From Caballeronia sp. SL2Y3 (lineage in GTDB: Bacteria > Pseudomonadota > Gammaproteobacteria > Burkholderiales > Burkholderiaceae): 64,000 bases of DNA. This document shows, in pieces, positions 17,439 to 25,961 of this stretch; the first letter of the stretch is position 1, and each line of letters begins with the position of its first letter. The stretch lies in the NCBI RefSeq assembly GCF_022879575.1, contig NZ_CP084262.1, forward strand, positions 434,001 through 498,000. The letters run 5' to 3'. A program made the translations under genes and the position numbers. The notes under the pieces are model-generated. The model searched no databases, was not told the origin of the DNA, and was given only the letters and a program-made list of their open reading frames with translations.

Positions 17439-17795
17439 CGCGTTCGCTTTTTGCAAGACCGCCCGGTCCGCGTCGTTCGTTGCGCGGGACGGGCGTCATC
17501 CCTCCCGAGCTTTATCACTCCCTCCATACGCGTCCCTTCCACATAGGGATTTCGCGTCTTCTTCCCAGACCCTAATGTGTGCCTGCGCGGTTTCTTATCG
17601 CGCCCGCCGCATACGAGCGACTTCCCGGCATCTCATCACAAGGGCTCGGTCGTGCCGTCTGCGTCGTTGCTTGGTCGCTTTCGGCCGGCGAACGCGCTGG
17701 CTTCGCATGGCCGCTGCGCGCCATTCATCCACCGCTGCAAGGAGTCCGGAACGTGTTGCCGGCTGCTTGTGCAATCGCTTCTGAGGAGCTGGAAC
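17439..17795. other. 357-bp intergenic region
   Basis: No gene is supported. It holds an imperfect GC-rich hairpin (GCCCGGTCC near 17460 against GGACGGGC near 17486) after the glycine-rich gene, and TGAGGAG shortly before the next start at 17796. Nothing else stands out. Confidence 0.45.
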
Positions 17796-18092
17796 ATGAA
17801 GACGAACGTCAACCCGAAATTCATCGCGATGATGGCGGCCTGTGCGCTGGCCGCGGGCATCGGCAACGCCCGCGCGCAAAGCATGCCCGAACCGACGCAA
17901 CAACTTGTCCAGACGATGCGTCCGATGGATACGTCGCGCACTGCCCTGCAAACCGACGCCTCGACGGCCGACTCGGCATCCGGCGAACAAGCCTACGGCG
18001 GCGCGAAAGCCGGAACGAGCATGTCGGCTGGCGGGCGGACCACCGACGCATGCAGCAGCCAGCCGCGATGCGACGTGTTCTTTGGTCATTGA
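17796..18092 (+). CDS. Small secreted hypothetical protein
   Basis: 98 residues, starting MKTNVNPKFIAMMAACALAAGIG after TGAGGAG. Signal peptide at 1-27 ending ARA/Q. The mature part is Thr/Ser/Ala/Gly-rich with two cysteines near the end (ACSSQPRCDVFFGH) that could form a disulphide. No family recognised. The composition resembles the neighbour at 17115-17438, so the two may be envelope proteins of the same kind. Confidence 0.68.
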   Translation: MKTNVNPKFIAMMAACALAAGIGNARAQSMPEPTQQLVQTMRPMDTSRTALQTDASTADSASGEQAYGGAKAGTSMSAGGRTTDACSSQPRCDVFFGH

Positions 18093-18171
18093 GCACAACG
18101 GCGGCGCGACGAGCGACATGCACGACAGAAGCACATGCGCTCGTCGCGCCAGCCGCCAGCCGGGAACAGCC

Positions 18172-19131
18172 CTACTCGACCTCCGGCGTCAGCCAGAACC
18201 GCGCGCTGACCGACTCTCCCGGCGCAAGCACGCCGCCGCCCTTCAGCGACGCGTCGACATCCAGATTCACCCAATCCGCGACATTGCTGACCGGCTCCAC
18301 GCACAGCAGCGACCCGAACGACGAAGGCGCATAAATCACCGTGAAGTCGAACGGCGCTTCCGCTCGCAGCGTGACCGACCGATGCTCGCGCGGCCACGCG
18401 ACCGACGTCTCGCGAGACCAACCGGTGAAGTTATTGTCGAGATCGAAGGCATCGGCGGACATGCCTTGCGGCGATGCCAACGCGTCGATGCTCGGATGCG
18501 GGCCGGCGTGCGTCGGCAACGGTTCGGGCGTCGTATGCCACATCGACCCGACCCGCGTGCGCACGACGGTGTGCCCGGTGCGCGGAAAGTACGGATGATG
18601 TCCGAGGCCGAAGGGCATCGGCCGGTCGGACAGATTGCGCAGCGACATGGTTACGGTAAGCGACTGCGCATCCAGCGCGATATCCTGCGCCGCTTCGAAG
18701 GCGAACGGCCAATGATGCGCCGGCTCCTGCGAAGGCACGTGCGACAACGTGAGACGGGCGCTCGCCTCCGAGACCGCATCGACGCGCCACGGCCGCCGCC
18801 ATCCGTTGCCGTGCAGCGCGTGCGGGAACGCGTTGCCGTCGCCGGATAGATCGACGAGCGCGCCATCGAACGTGAAGCGCGCATCGCGAATACGGTTGCA
18901 ATACGGCACGAGCGGAAAGCTCGCCATGCCGAGCGGATTGCGCGCGGCGAGCGCATCGACCGTGGCGGGACGCAGCCAGTGCAGCGCGCCGCCTTCGTTG
19001 GGCTCACGGGCATCGAAGAATGCCGCAATCGCGCCGCCGACATGCGGGGCGAGCAGCACGCGCCGCGCGCCGTGGCGCAGTTCCACGAGCGCTTCGTCCG
19101 CGCGCCCCGACGTGGTTCGATCGGCGTTCAA
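18172..19131 (-). CDS. Aldose 1-epimerase family protein (GalM/YihR-like), TTG start
   Basis: 319 residues when started at the TTG at 19131-19129, which overlaps the TGA of the dioxygenase gene (TTGA). The open frame continues upstream but has no start nearer than 19278, well inside the upstream gene. Family features: PLVPYCNRIRDARFTFDG, HALHGNGWRRPW (His pair), GLGHHPYFPRTG (second His), a late LCVEPVSN carrying the catalytic Glu. These enzymes interconvert sugar anomers. It forms a coupled pair with the PhyH gene and lies in the same LacI-controlled locus as a sugar transporter. Confidence 0.88.
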   Translation of the reverse strand: MNADRTTSGRADEALVELRHGARRVLLAPHVGGAIAAFFDAREPNEGGALHWLRPATVDALAARNPLGMASFPLVPYCNRIRDARFTFDGALVDLSGDGNAFPHALHGNGWRRPWRVDAVSEASARLTLSHVPSQEPAHHWPFAFEAAQDIALDAQSLTVTMSLRNLSDRPMPFGLGHHPYFPRTGHTVVRTRVGSMWHTTPEPLPTHAGPHPSIDALASPQGMSADAFDLDNNFTGWSRETSVAWPREHRSVTLRAEAPFDFTVIYAPSSFGSLLCVEPVSNVADWVNLDVDASLKGGGVLAPGESVSARFWLTPEVE

Positions 19132-19928
19132 TATGCGAACTGCCGGTAGTTTTCGTCGAAGATGCGCTGGGTGCGCTCGACGACCGGGTTGTAGCGCAGC
19201 AGTCGCTTGGCGCGCGGCGGCAGGTCGGCGAGCACGGCACGCGGCACGTCGATATGCACTTCGGGCCGGAAATACCATGAGCGGCTATAGCCGATCACGA
19301 CCATCGGACGCGGTTCGTCGATGTAATTGGGCGTGCCGCGATGCAGCCCGCGCACATCGCGGATCAGCACGTCGCCGACGCGCATCGGCACGCGCTCCGG
19401 CGGGAAGCGTCCATCGGCGAGACCGGCGAGCGCTTCTTCGCGCGAGATGCGGTGCGTGCCGCGCGTCGTTTCGAGCGAGCCGTTGCGCTCATCCACATCG
19501 ACGAGCGGAAAGTTCACGGCAAGCTGGAACGACGGCGTTTCGGGCGCGTCGTCGAAAAGCGGCGGCGTGTCGCGATGCCAGTCCTGAAAGTCAGAACCGC
19601 GAACCGGCGTATCGGTCGCAAGCTGGCACATGACAGGATCACGTCCCGCCACGCGTTCGACGATGCCGATGATGTCCTCGTCGCAGATGATCGACGGGTC
19701 CGCGAACTCGCCTTCGAACGGCAAGGTCACGTAGTAGCGGCCCGGCCCGCGGTTGCCGCTCGCCGATGCCTCGCGCGCCGCATCGACATGCGGCTGCAAC
19801 AGCGGCGCGAACGCCTCGCGCCACGCTTCGAGCTTTGCGCGCTCGAAGTGATCGCGCAACAGCACGAAGCCGTCTCGCTCGAACGCTTGTGCAAGCGCGT
19901 CTCTCGTTGTCTCGTCGTATCGGCCCAT
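19128..19928 (-). CDS. Phytanoyl-CoA dioxygenase (PhyH) family protein
   Basis: 266 residues. The Fe(II) triad of 2-oxoglutarate oxygenases is seen as WHRD (about 117-120) and a distal His in RGLHRGTPN (about 194), followed by an Arg (PRPMVVIGYSRSW) that usually holds 2-oxoglutarate. The family hydroxylates fatty acyls, small acids and natural products; the substrate here is unknown. It is the first gene of the leftward pair with the aldose epimerase and faces lacI across an operator-rich gap, so it is probably induced by the same sugar. Confidence 0.88.
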   Translation of the reverse strand: MGRYDETTRDALAQAFERDGFVLLRDHFERAKLEAWREAFAPLLQPHVDAAREASASGNRGPGRYYVTLPFEGEFADPSIICDEDIIGIVERVAGRDPVMCQLATDTPVRGSDFQDWHRDTPPLFDDAPETPSFQLAVNFPLVDVDERNGSLETTRGTHRISREEALAGLADGRFPPERVPMRVGDVLIRDVRGLHRGTPNYIDEPRPMVVIGYSRSWYFRPEVHIDVPRAVLADLPPRAKRLLRYNPVVERTQRIFDENYRQFAY

Positions 19929-19987
19929 GCGCCCTCCTTTCGGTCGTGAATCGGACGGAAAGAGAATGGCACGGCAGTAATAGCGCC

Positions 19988-20002
19988 GTCAATATTATTA
20001 GT
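19988..20002 (-). promoter_or_regulatory. Candidate LacI operator 1 (dioxygenase side)
   Basis: Read on the minus strand the site is ACTAATAATATTGAC. It shares its first 12 bases with the site at 21202-21216 and lies about 60 bp upstream of the dioxygenase start. The right half is less symmetric, so it may be a weaker site. Assigned to the LacI-family regulator encoded at 20119 by sequence likeness to the other two sites. Confidence 0.6.
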
Positions 20003-20064
20003 AATACTCGGTGAAAACCCTGTGCCGTCCCATGTTCTGGCTAGGTGGTTTCCGTGTTGTCCAT

Positions 20065-20078
20065 CACTAATATTAGTG
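20065..20078. promoter_or_regulatory. Candidate LacI operator 2 (lacI promoter)
   Basis: CACTAATATTAGTG is a perfect 14-bp palindrome, 41 bp before the lacI start. It shares both half-sites (ACTAAT / ATTAGT) with the site at 21202, but with three bases fewer between them. Its place predicts autoregulation and, through the divergent layout, control of the dioxygenase-epimerase pair. Confidence 0.72.
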
Positions 20079-20118
20079 TTAAGGTCTGTCGCCAAGCCTC
20101 ATACGCCGCACCTGTCCG

Positions 20119-21222
20119 ATGAAGAAAACCACGCAGCGCCGCCCGACGATGACCGACATTGCGAAGCTCACCGGAGTTTCGCAGTCAACGGTTTCGCTCG
20201 TGCTCAACAACGCGAGCGGCGCGAAGTTCTCGGACGTCACGCGCGACAAGGTGCTGCGCGCGGCGCAGGAGCTCGGCTATCGCATGACGCCGCGCGAGCC
20301 CGCCGCGCTGGACGCCTTCGACACGCCCGGCGTGGAGAGCGAACGCAACCTGATCGTGTATCTCGCCGATGAGATTTCGACGAGCCCGCATCCGGTGGTC
20401 TGCATCGACGGCGCACGCGACGCCGCGTTCGCGCATGGCCGTCTGCTCGCCGTCTATTCGACGCACGGCAACGCGGAGATCGAGGCGCGCGTGCTCGCCG
20501 CGACGCTCGATCATCCCAATCTGCTCGGCGTGATCTACGCGACCGTCTACACGCGGCTCGTCGCGCTGCCGGCGGCGCTCGCGAAAGTGCCGACCGTCCT
20601 GCTCAACTGCTACGCGAGCGAGGCGAACCTGTCGTCGGTCGTGCCGGCCGAGGTCGCGGGCGGGCACACGGCGACGGACTATCTGCTCGCGGCGGGGCAT
20701 CGGCGCATTGGCTATATCAACGGCGAGCCGTATCAGGACGCGGCGCGCGACCGGCTGAAGGGCTATCGCACGGCGCTCGCCACGGCGGACTTGCCATTCG
20801 CGCCGGAACTCGTGCGCGAAGGCGACTGGAGTTCGGGCGCCGGCTTCGAGCAGACGCTCTCGCTCATGCGCGAACCGAATCCTCCAACGGCCATTTTCTG
20901 CGCGAACGATTTGATGGCGCTCGGAGCCATCGAGGCGCTCAAGCAACTCGGCCTGCGGGTGCCCGACGATGTCTCCGTGGTCGGCTACGACGATCAGGAG
21001 ATCGCGCGCCACACGCATCCACCGTTATCGACCGTGGTGTTGCCGAACTACGACCTCGGCCGCTGGGCGGTCGAAACGCTTCTGCAAGAGGAACACAACC
21101 GCGCCGTCGGCGCGCCGTTGCGGCGCCGCACCGTCAAGCTCGACGGCCCGTTGATCGAGCGCGGATCGGTGAAGGTCATCGCCGAAGCGCATCAGTTCGC
21201 TACTAATAATATTAGTGATTAG
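20119..21222 (+). CDS. LacI-family transcriptional regulator of the furanose-sugar locus
   Basis: 367 residues. The N-terminal HTH reads MTDIAKLTGVSQSTVSLVLNNA (about 11-32), followed by the hinge helix and a periplasmic-binding-protein-like effector domain (e.g. IFCANDLMALGAIEALKQLG, DVSVVGYDDQEIARHTHPPLSTV). It is divergent from the dioxygenase gene and directly upstream of a sugar ABC operon. Its last codons (FATNNISD) are also the third operator copy at 21202. The effector is presumably the imported sugar or its first product. Confidence 0.94.
   Translation: MKKTTQRRPTMTDIAKLTGVSQSTVSLVLNNASGAKFSDVTRDKVLRAAQELGYRMTPREPAALDAFDTPGVESERNLIVYLADEISTSPHPVVCIDGARDAAFAHGRLLAVYSTHGNAEIEARVLAATLDHPNLLGVIYATVYTRLVALPAALAKVPTVLLNCYASEANLSSVVPAEVAGGHTATDYLLAAGHRRIGYINGEPYQDAARDRLKGYRTALATADLPFAPELVREGDWSSGAGFEQTLSLMREPNPPTAIFCANDLMALGAIEALKQLGLRVPDDVSVVGYDDQEIARHTHPPLSTVVLPNYDLGRWAVETLLQEEHNRAVGAPLRRRTVKLDGPLIERGSVKVIAEAHQFATNNISD
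21202..21216. promoter_or_regulatory. Candidate LacI operator 3, inside the 3' end of lacI
   Basis: ACTAATAATATTAGT is an odd, perfect inverted repeat (7 + 1 + 7) that encodes part of the final residues of the regulator, just before its TAG. It lies about 125 bp upstream of the binding-protein gene, a suitable place to repress the transporter operon. The AT-rich codons used here are unlike the GC-rich rest of the gene. Confidence 0.72.
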
Positions 21223-21339
21223 CCGGACATAGCTGCACGAAAGGCAGCCGCATCTCTCGCATCAGACAGATCGGGCACAACAAGCATCAACAAGCATCGG
21301 CATTACCAACAAGACGAAACATCCATATCGGAGGAAGAC

Positions 21340-22341
21340 ATGCTGTCGCTGAACAAGAATCTCCGCTCGGGCCTGCGCCCGCTCGCCGCCGCGCTCACCG
21401 CTCTGACGCTCGCAGCCGGGGCCGCGCACGCCGCCGACGACGCGTTGCCGAAGATCCCGAACAAGAAGCCGCTGCGCGTGGGCTTCGCGCAAACGGAGAG
21501 CAACAACCCGTGGCGGCTCGCCGAGACGAAGAGTTTCAAGGACGTCGCATCGAAGTGCGGCTGGCAGGTCGTCATCACCGACGCGAACAGCTCGGCGGCC
21601 AAGCAGGTGTCGGACATCCAGAGCATGATCGCGCAGCACGTTGATCTGCTGGTGTTCCCGCCGCGCGAAGAAAAGCCGCTCGCTCCGGTCGTGTTGCAGG
21701 CGAAGAAGGCCGGCATTCCGGTGATTCTCGTGGACCGAAACATCGATCAGTCGATGGCGAAAGCCGGGCGCGACTACATCACGTTCATCGGTTCCGACTT
21801 CATCGATCAGGGCCACCGCGCCGCCGACTGGCTCGTGAAGACCACGAACGGCAAGGCGACGATCATCGAGCTCGAAGGCTCGACGGGCGCGTCCGCTGCG
21901 AACGACCGCAAGAAGGGCTTCGACGAAGTCATCGCGAAGAATCCGGGCATGAAGATCGTCGCGTCGCAAAGCGGCGACTTCGCGCGCGACAAGGGCCGCC
22001 AGGTCATGGAAACGCTGTTGCAGGCGCACCCTGACGTGACCGCCGTCTACGCGCACAACGACGAAATGGCGCTCGGCGCGATCGCCGCCATCAAGGCGGC
22101 GGGCAAGCAGCCGGGCAAGGACATCGTGCTCGTCACGATCGACGGCACGAAGGGCGGCCTCGAAGCGATCAAGGCGGGCGAACTGGGCGCGAGCGTGCAG
22201 TCGAGCCCCTTCTTCGGACCGCTCGCGTGCGATGTCGCGCAGAAATACGCGAAGGGCGAGACCATTCCGCCGTGGGTCAAGGTATCCGATCGCTTCTACG
22301 ACAAGAGCAACGTCGACGCCAGCATGCAGTACGGCTATTGA
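21340..22341 (+). CDS. Sugar ABC transporter binding protein, YtfQ-like (furanose type)
   Basis: 333 residues with signal peptide at about 1-31 (AAGAAHA/A). Family I binding protein resembling E. coli YtfQ throughout: VGFAQTESNNPWRLAETKSF, VFPPREEKPL, ILVDRNID, IIELEGSTGASAANDRKKGFDE, SQSGDFARDKGRQVMETLL, VYAHNDEMALGAIAAIKAAGKQPGKD. YtfQ binds galactofuranose; the close relative AraU of Shewanella serves arabinose, so a furanose-form sugar is likely but not fixed. First gene of the four-gene operon. Confidence 0.92.
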   Translation: MLSLNKNLRSGLRPLAAALTALTLAAGAAHAADDALPKIPNKKPLRVGFAQTESNNPWRLAETKSFKDVASKCGWQVVITDANSSAAKQVSDIQSMIAQHVDLLVFPPREEKPLAPVVLQAKKAGIPVILVDRNIDQSMAKAGRDYITFIGSDFIDQGHRAADWLVKTTNGKATIIELEGSTGASAANDRKKGFDEVIAKNPGMKIVASQSGDFARDKGRQVMETLLQAHPDVTAVYAHNDEMALGAIAAIKAAGKQPGKDIVLVTIDGTKGGLEAIKAGELGASVQSSPFFGPLACDVAQKYAKGETIPPWVKVSDRFYDKSNVDASMQYGY

Positions 22342-22362
22342 GCGAAGCAGTCTCGCTGGTTC

Positions 22363-22384
22363 GCGGGCGCCTTCGGGCGCTCGC
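22363..22384 (+). promoter_or_regulatory. Intra-operon UUCG hairpin after the binding-protein gene
   Basis: GCGGGCGCC (22363-22371) and GGCGCTCGC (22376-22384) pair over 9 bp with one G-U, closed by a C(UUCG)G tetraloop, which is especially stable. It lies between the stop of the binding-protein gene and the start of the ATPase gene and lacks a T-run. Such hairpins often protect the upstream mRNA and let binding protein exceed the other subunits (known for malE); that role is inferred here. Confidence 0.6.
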
Positions 22385-22409
22385 ACTTCTAAAGGACGAC
22401 AAGCGCGGC

Positions 22410-23972
22410 ATGGCCACTGCTCCCCTACTCGACATGCAGGACATCGACATTGCCTTCGGCGGCGTCGCGGCGCTCAAGCACGCGCGCCTCACCGTCGCGG
22501 CCGGCGAAGTGCACGCACTCATCGGCCAGAACGGCGCGGGCAAGTCGACACTCATCAAGATTCTCACCGGCGCGTATCGCAAGAGCGGCGGAACCATCCG
22601 CTTCGACGGACGCGACGTGGATTTCCGCACGCCGAAGGAAGCGCGCGAAGCAGGCATCAGCACGATCTATCAGGAGATCAACCTCGTGCCGTTTCGCTCG
22701 GTGGCCGAGAACATTTTTCTCGGACGCGAGCCGCGCCGCTTCGGCCTCATCGACTGGAAAACGGTGCAGCGGCGCGCGACCGAATTGCTCGAATCGTTCG
22801 GACTCCACATCGACGTGCGTAAGCCCGTGCGCGACTTTTCGACCGCCATTCAGCAGATGGTCGCGCTCGCGCGGGCCGTTTCGTCGGATGCGAAGATGGT
22901 CATCATGGACGAATCGACGTCATCGCTCGACGAGCGCGAAGTAGAACTGCTTTTCGGCGTGGTGCGCCGCTTGCGCGACGACGGGCGCGCGGTCATCTTC
23001 GTGTCGCATCGGCTGGACGAGTTGTATGCGCTCTGCGACCGCGTCACCGTCATGCGCGACGGCCAGACGGTCGCGGAAAGCACCATGCAGGAGATGGACA
23101 AGCTCAAGCTCGTGACGACGATGCTCGGCCGCACGCTCGCCGCCGTCGTGCACGAAGACAGCGCGGTGAAAGAAGAGAATCTGGCGAAGCGCGGCGCGGT
23201 CGCGTTGAGCGCGCAGTCGCTCGCGGCGGGCGCGAAAGTCACGAACGTATCGCTCGACGTGCATGCGGGCGAAGCCGTAGGTCTCGCCGGCTTGCTCGGC
23301 TCGGGCCGCACGGAGACGATGCGCCTTCTGTTCGGCGCGGACCGTCCTTCGCGCGGTTCGCTCACGGTGGCGGGCGAAAGCGCCGCGTTCAAGTCGCCGA
23401 AAGATGCGATCACGCGCGGCATCGCCTATCTCACCGAAGACCGCAAGGCCGAAGGCATCGTGCCGGAGCTTTCCGTGCGCGACAACCTCACGCTCGTGTG
23501 CCTGCCCGCGCTCACGAAGCGCGGCGTCGTGGATGTCGCGAAGCAGCGTGAAATCGTGGACGGCTTCATCGCGTCGCTCGGCATCAAGCTGCGCTCGCCC
23601 GATCAACCGATACGCGAACTCTCGGGCGGCAATCAGCAAAAGGTCTTGCTCGCGCGCTGGCTCGCGACGAATCCGCGTCTTCTGCTGCTCGACGAGCCGA
23701 CGCGCGGCATCGACGTGGGCGCGAAGGCGGACGTCGCGAAGATCGTGCGCGAGTTGCGCGATGCGGGCATGGCCGTGCTGTTGTCGGCGTCGGAACTGGA
23801 AGAGCTGACCGCCGTGGCCGACCGCGCGGTCGTCATCCGCGACGGCGAAACCGTGGCGCAACTCGATGGCGCGCAGATGAACGAGGCATCGATCATGGAT
23901 GCGATCGCCTACGGCTCGAGTGAAACATCGACGCTCGCGCAAGCGACGGCCGCGCAAGGAAACGAGTCATGA
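22410..23972 (+). CDS. Sugar ABC transporter ATP-binding protein, double ABC domain (YtfR/RbsA-like)
   Basis: 520 residues from MATAPLLDMQDID, with AAAGGA upstream. Two fused ABC domains. The first has Walker A GQNGAGKST, a divergent signature (FSTAIQQMVALARA) and Walker B VIMDES. The second has a degenerate P-loop region (GLLGSGRTE), a normal signature LSGGNQQKVLLARWL, and LLLDEPTRGIDVGAK. This asymmetric pattern is normal for RbsA-type proteins. It energises the two permeases encoded next. Confidence 0.94.
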   Translation: MATAPLLDMQDIDIAFGGVAALKHARLTVAAGEVHALIGQNGAGKSTLIKILTGAYRKSGGTIRFDGRDVDFRTPKEAREAGISTIYQEINLVPFRSVAENIFLGREPRRFGLIDWKTVQRRATELLESFGLHIDVRKPVRDFSTAIQQMVALARAVSSDAKMVIMDESTSSLDEREVELLFGVVRRLRDDGRAVIFVSHRLDELYALCDRVTVMRDGQTVAESTMQEMDKLKLVTTMLGRTLAAVVHEDSAVKEENLAKRGAVALSAQSLAAGAKVTNVSLDVHAGEAVGLAGLLGSGRTETMRLLFGADRPSRGSLTVAGESAAFKSPKDAITRGIAYLTEDRKAEGIVPELSVRDNLTLVCLPALTKRGVVDVAKQREIVDGFIASLGIKLRSPDQPIRELSGGNQQKVLLARWLATNPRLLLLDEPTRGIDVGAKADVAKIVRELRDAGMAVLLSASELEELTAVADRAVVIRDGETVAQLDGAQMNEASIMDAIAYGSSETSTLAQATAAQGNES

Positions 23973-24988
23973 TCGACAAGACGCAACCGGCAGCACGACC
24001 CTTAGCGCAACCCGCCGCGCCGCTCGCAGCCGACGCGCAGGCCGCGCCCGTCAAGAAGCGCCGCGGCATCGCGATTCAGCGCGAGATCATCGTGCTCGTC
24101 GCGATGATCCTGTTCAACCTGTTCTTCACCGAGCACTTCTGGTCGCTGCAGACGTTCAACGTGAACCTCACGCAGGTAGTGACGATCGTGATCGTCGGCA
24201 TCGGCATGACGCTCGTGGTGGCGACAGGCGGCATCGATCTGTCCGTCGGCGCTTCGATGGCGATTGCCGGCGCGCTCGCGCCGATGCTCTTCATGAACAT
24301 CGAAGGGCCGCTCGGCATTCTGCTCGCCTTCACGCTGCCCGTGCTGGCCGCCGCGTTGTGCGGCGTGTTCAACGGACTGCTGGTGACGCGGCTTCGCGTG
24401 CAGCCGATCGTCGCGACGCTCGTGCTCTTCATCGCGGGACGCGGCATCGCGCAGGTCGTGACCGACGGCAGCCTGCAGGCGTTCAACAATCCCGCGTTTC
24501 AGTGGATCGCACTCGGCAAGGTCGCGGGCGTGCCGTTCCAGATTCTGCTCATGCTCGCGCTCGTCGGCGTTTTCACGTGGATCGTGCGCAAGACGCTCTT
24601 CGGCAAGTATCTGCTCGTCACGGGCGGCAACGAGGACGCCGCGTATCTTTCCGGCATTCCGACGGCGCGCGTGAAGCTGATCGCGTACGCCGCATGCGCC
24701 GCGCTCGCCGGTCTCGCCGGGCTCATTTCAATCTCGGTGAATTCGTCGTCGGATGCGAACGTCGTGGGCCTCGGCGTCGAGCTCGATGCCATCGCGGCCG
24801 TGGCGGTCGGCGGCACGGCGCTCACAGGCGGCAAGGCGTACATCACGGGCACGCTGATCGGCGCGCTCATCATCCAGCTATTGCGTTACACGCTGCTCGC
24901 GCACGGCATTCCGGACGCCGCCGCGCTCGTGCTGAAGGCCGCGATCATCATCGGCGCCGTGTACGTGCAGCGCCGCCGAGGCTCATGA
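23969..24988 (+). CDS. Sugar ABC transporter permease, YtfT-like
   Basis: 339 residues; the start overlaps the ATPase stop (ATGA). After a polar start of about 35 residues there are 8-10 predicted helices and the RbsC-family motifs GMTLVVATGGIDLSVGASMAIAGA and AVAVGGTALTGGKAYITGTLIGALI. Together with the next gene it forms the heterodimeric pore for the YtfQ-type binding protein. Having two different permease genes is the mark of the ytfQ-ytfR-ytfT-yjfF group as opposed to rbs. Confidence 0.93.
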   Translation: MIDKTQPAARPLAQPAAPLAADAQAAPVKKRRGIAIQREIIVLVAMILFNLFFTEHFWSLQTFNVNLTQVVTIVIVGIGMTLVVATGGIDLSVGASMAIAGALAPMLFMNIEGPLGILLAFTLPVLAAALCGVFNGLLVTRLRVQPIVATLVLFIAGRGIAQVVTDGSLQAFNNPAFQWIALGKVAGVPFQILLMLALVGVFTWIVRKTLFGKYLLVTGGNEDAAYLSGIPTARVKLIAYAACAALAGLAGLISISVNSSSDANVVGLGVELDAIAAVAVGGTALTGGKAYITGTLIGALIIQLLRYTLLAHGIPDAAALVLKAAIIIGAVYVQRRRGS

Positions 24989-24989
24989 C

Positions 24990-25946
24990 ATGAAGAAGAA
25001 CCTTCCTATCCTGATCGCGCTCGTCGCGTTGCTCGTGCTGGGCGTCGTGCGCTACGAGCACTTCGCCTCCGCCTACAACGTGACATCGTTCTGGCGATAC
25101 AACTCGATGTTCGCGCTGATCTCCATCGGCATGGCGTTCGTCATCATCACGGGCGGCATCGATCTGTCCGTGGGCGCGGTGGCCGCGCTCGCCAGCGTGG
25201 TCGCGGCGCTGGCGAGTCCGCACGGCGGCGTGGCGGGCGTGCTCGCCGGAGCGTTCGCGGGGCTGGCGGTGGGTGTGCTGAATGGCATCGTCATCACGCA
25301 CATGCGCATTCTCCCCTTCATCGTCACGCTGGCCACGAGCCTCGGCGCGCATGGCCTCGCGCTCTTGCTCGGCCATAACGATGCGGTCGCTATCTCGTCG
25401 GATACGAACTTCGCCGCCTTCGGGCAGGGCGACCTGTTCGGCCTGCCGATTCCCGGCATCGTGTCGCTGGTCGCGGCGGTGCTCGGCTGGGTCGCGCTGC
25501 GCAGCTCGCGCTTCGGCCGTCATGCGCTCGCGATCGGCGGCAGCGAGGAGGCGTCGCGATTGATGGGCCTGAACGTCGATCGCACGCTCGTCGCGGTGTA
25601 TGCGTTGAGCGGCTTGCTCGCCGGCATCGCGGGTGCGATTCTCGCGGCGCAGTTCGGCGCGGGCCAGCCGAACGAGGGCGTCGGCTGGGAACTCTTCGCC
25701 ATCTCGGCGGTGGTGCTCGGCGGCACGCGGCTGACGGGCGGCGATGGCTCCATCGCGATGACCATTGCAGGCGTCGCGCTGCTCGGGCTCGTGTTCAATC
25801 TGTTGAACTTCGAGAACGGGCTCGGGTATATCAGCTTGTCGGCTTACTGGCAGTCGGTGATCCGGGGGCTTTTCTTGTTGCTCGTGATCGTTCTGCAAGC
25901 GCGCGTGCTGAACCGGCGCGTCGTACCGGCGAAAGTCACGCATTGA
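24990..25946 (+). CDS. Sugar ABC transporter permease, YjfF-like
   Basis: 318 residues, beginning 1 bp after the previous stop. RbsC-type motifs: GMAFVIITGGIDLSVGAVAALASV and AVVLGGTRLTGGDGSIAMTIAGVALLG. It is the second half of the pore and the last gene of the operon; the next gene converges 15 bp away. Order and content equal E. coli ytfQRT-yjfF. Confidence 0.93.
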   Translation: MKKNLPILIALVALLVLGVVRYEHFASAYNVTSFWRYNSMFALISIGMAFVIITGGIDLSVGAVAALASVVAALASPHGGVAGVLAGAFAGLAVGVLNGIVITHMRILPFIVTLATSLGAHGLALLLGHNDAVAISSDTNFAAFGQGDLFGLPIPGIVSLVAAVLGWVALRSSRFGRHALAIGGSEEASRLMGLNVDRTLVAVYALSGLLAGIAGAILAAQFGAGQPNEGVGWELFAISAVVLGGTRLTGGDGSIAMTIAGVALLGLVFNLLNFENGLGYISLSAYWQSVIRGLFLLLVIVLQARVLNRRVVPAKVTH

Positions 25947-25961
25947 GCGCCGCGTCGACCC

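Noticed and set aside
18749..19633. 294-residue plus-strand frame opposite the epimerase and dioxygenase genes
   Set aside because: Arg/Ser-rich shadow frame with no domain; the minus-strand genes carry full motif sets.
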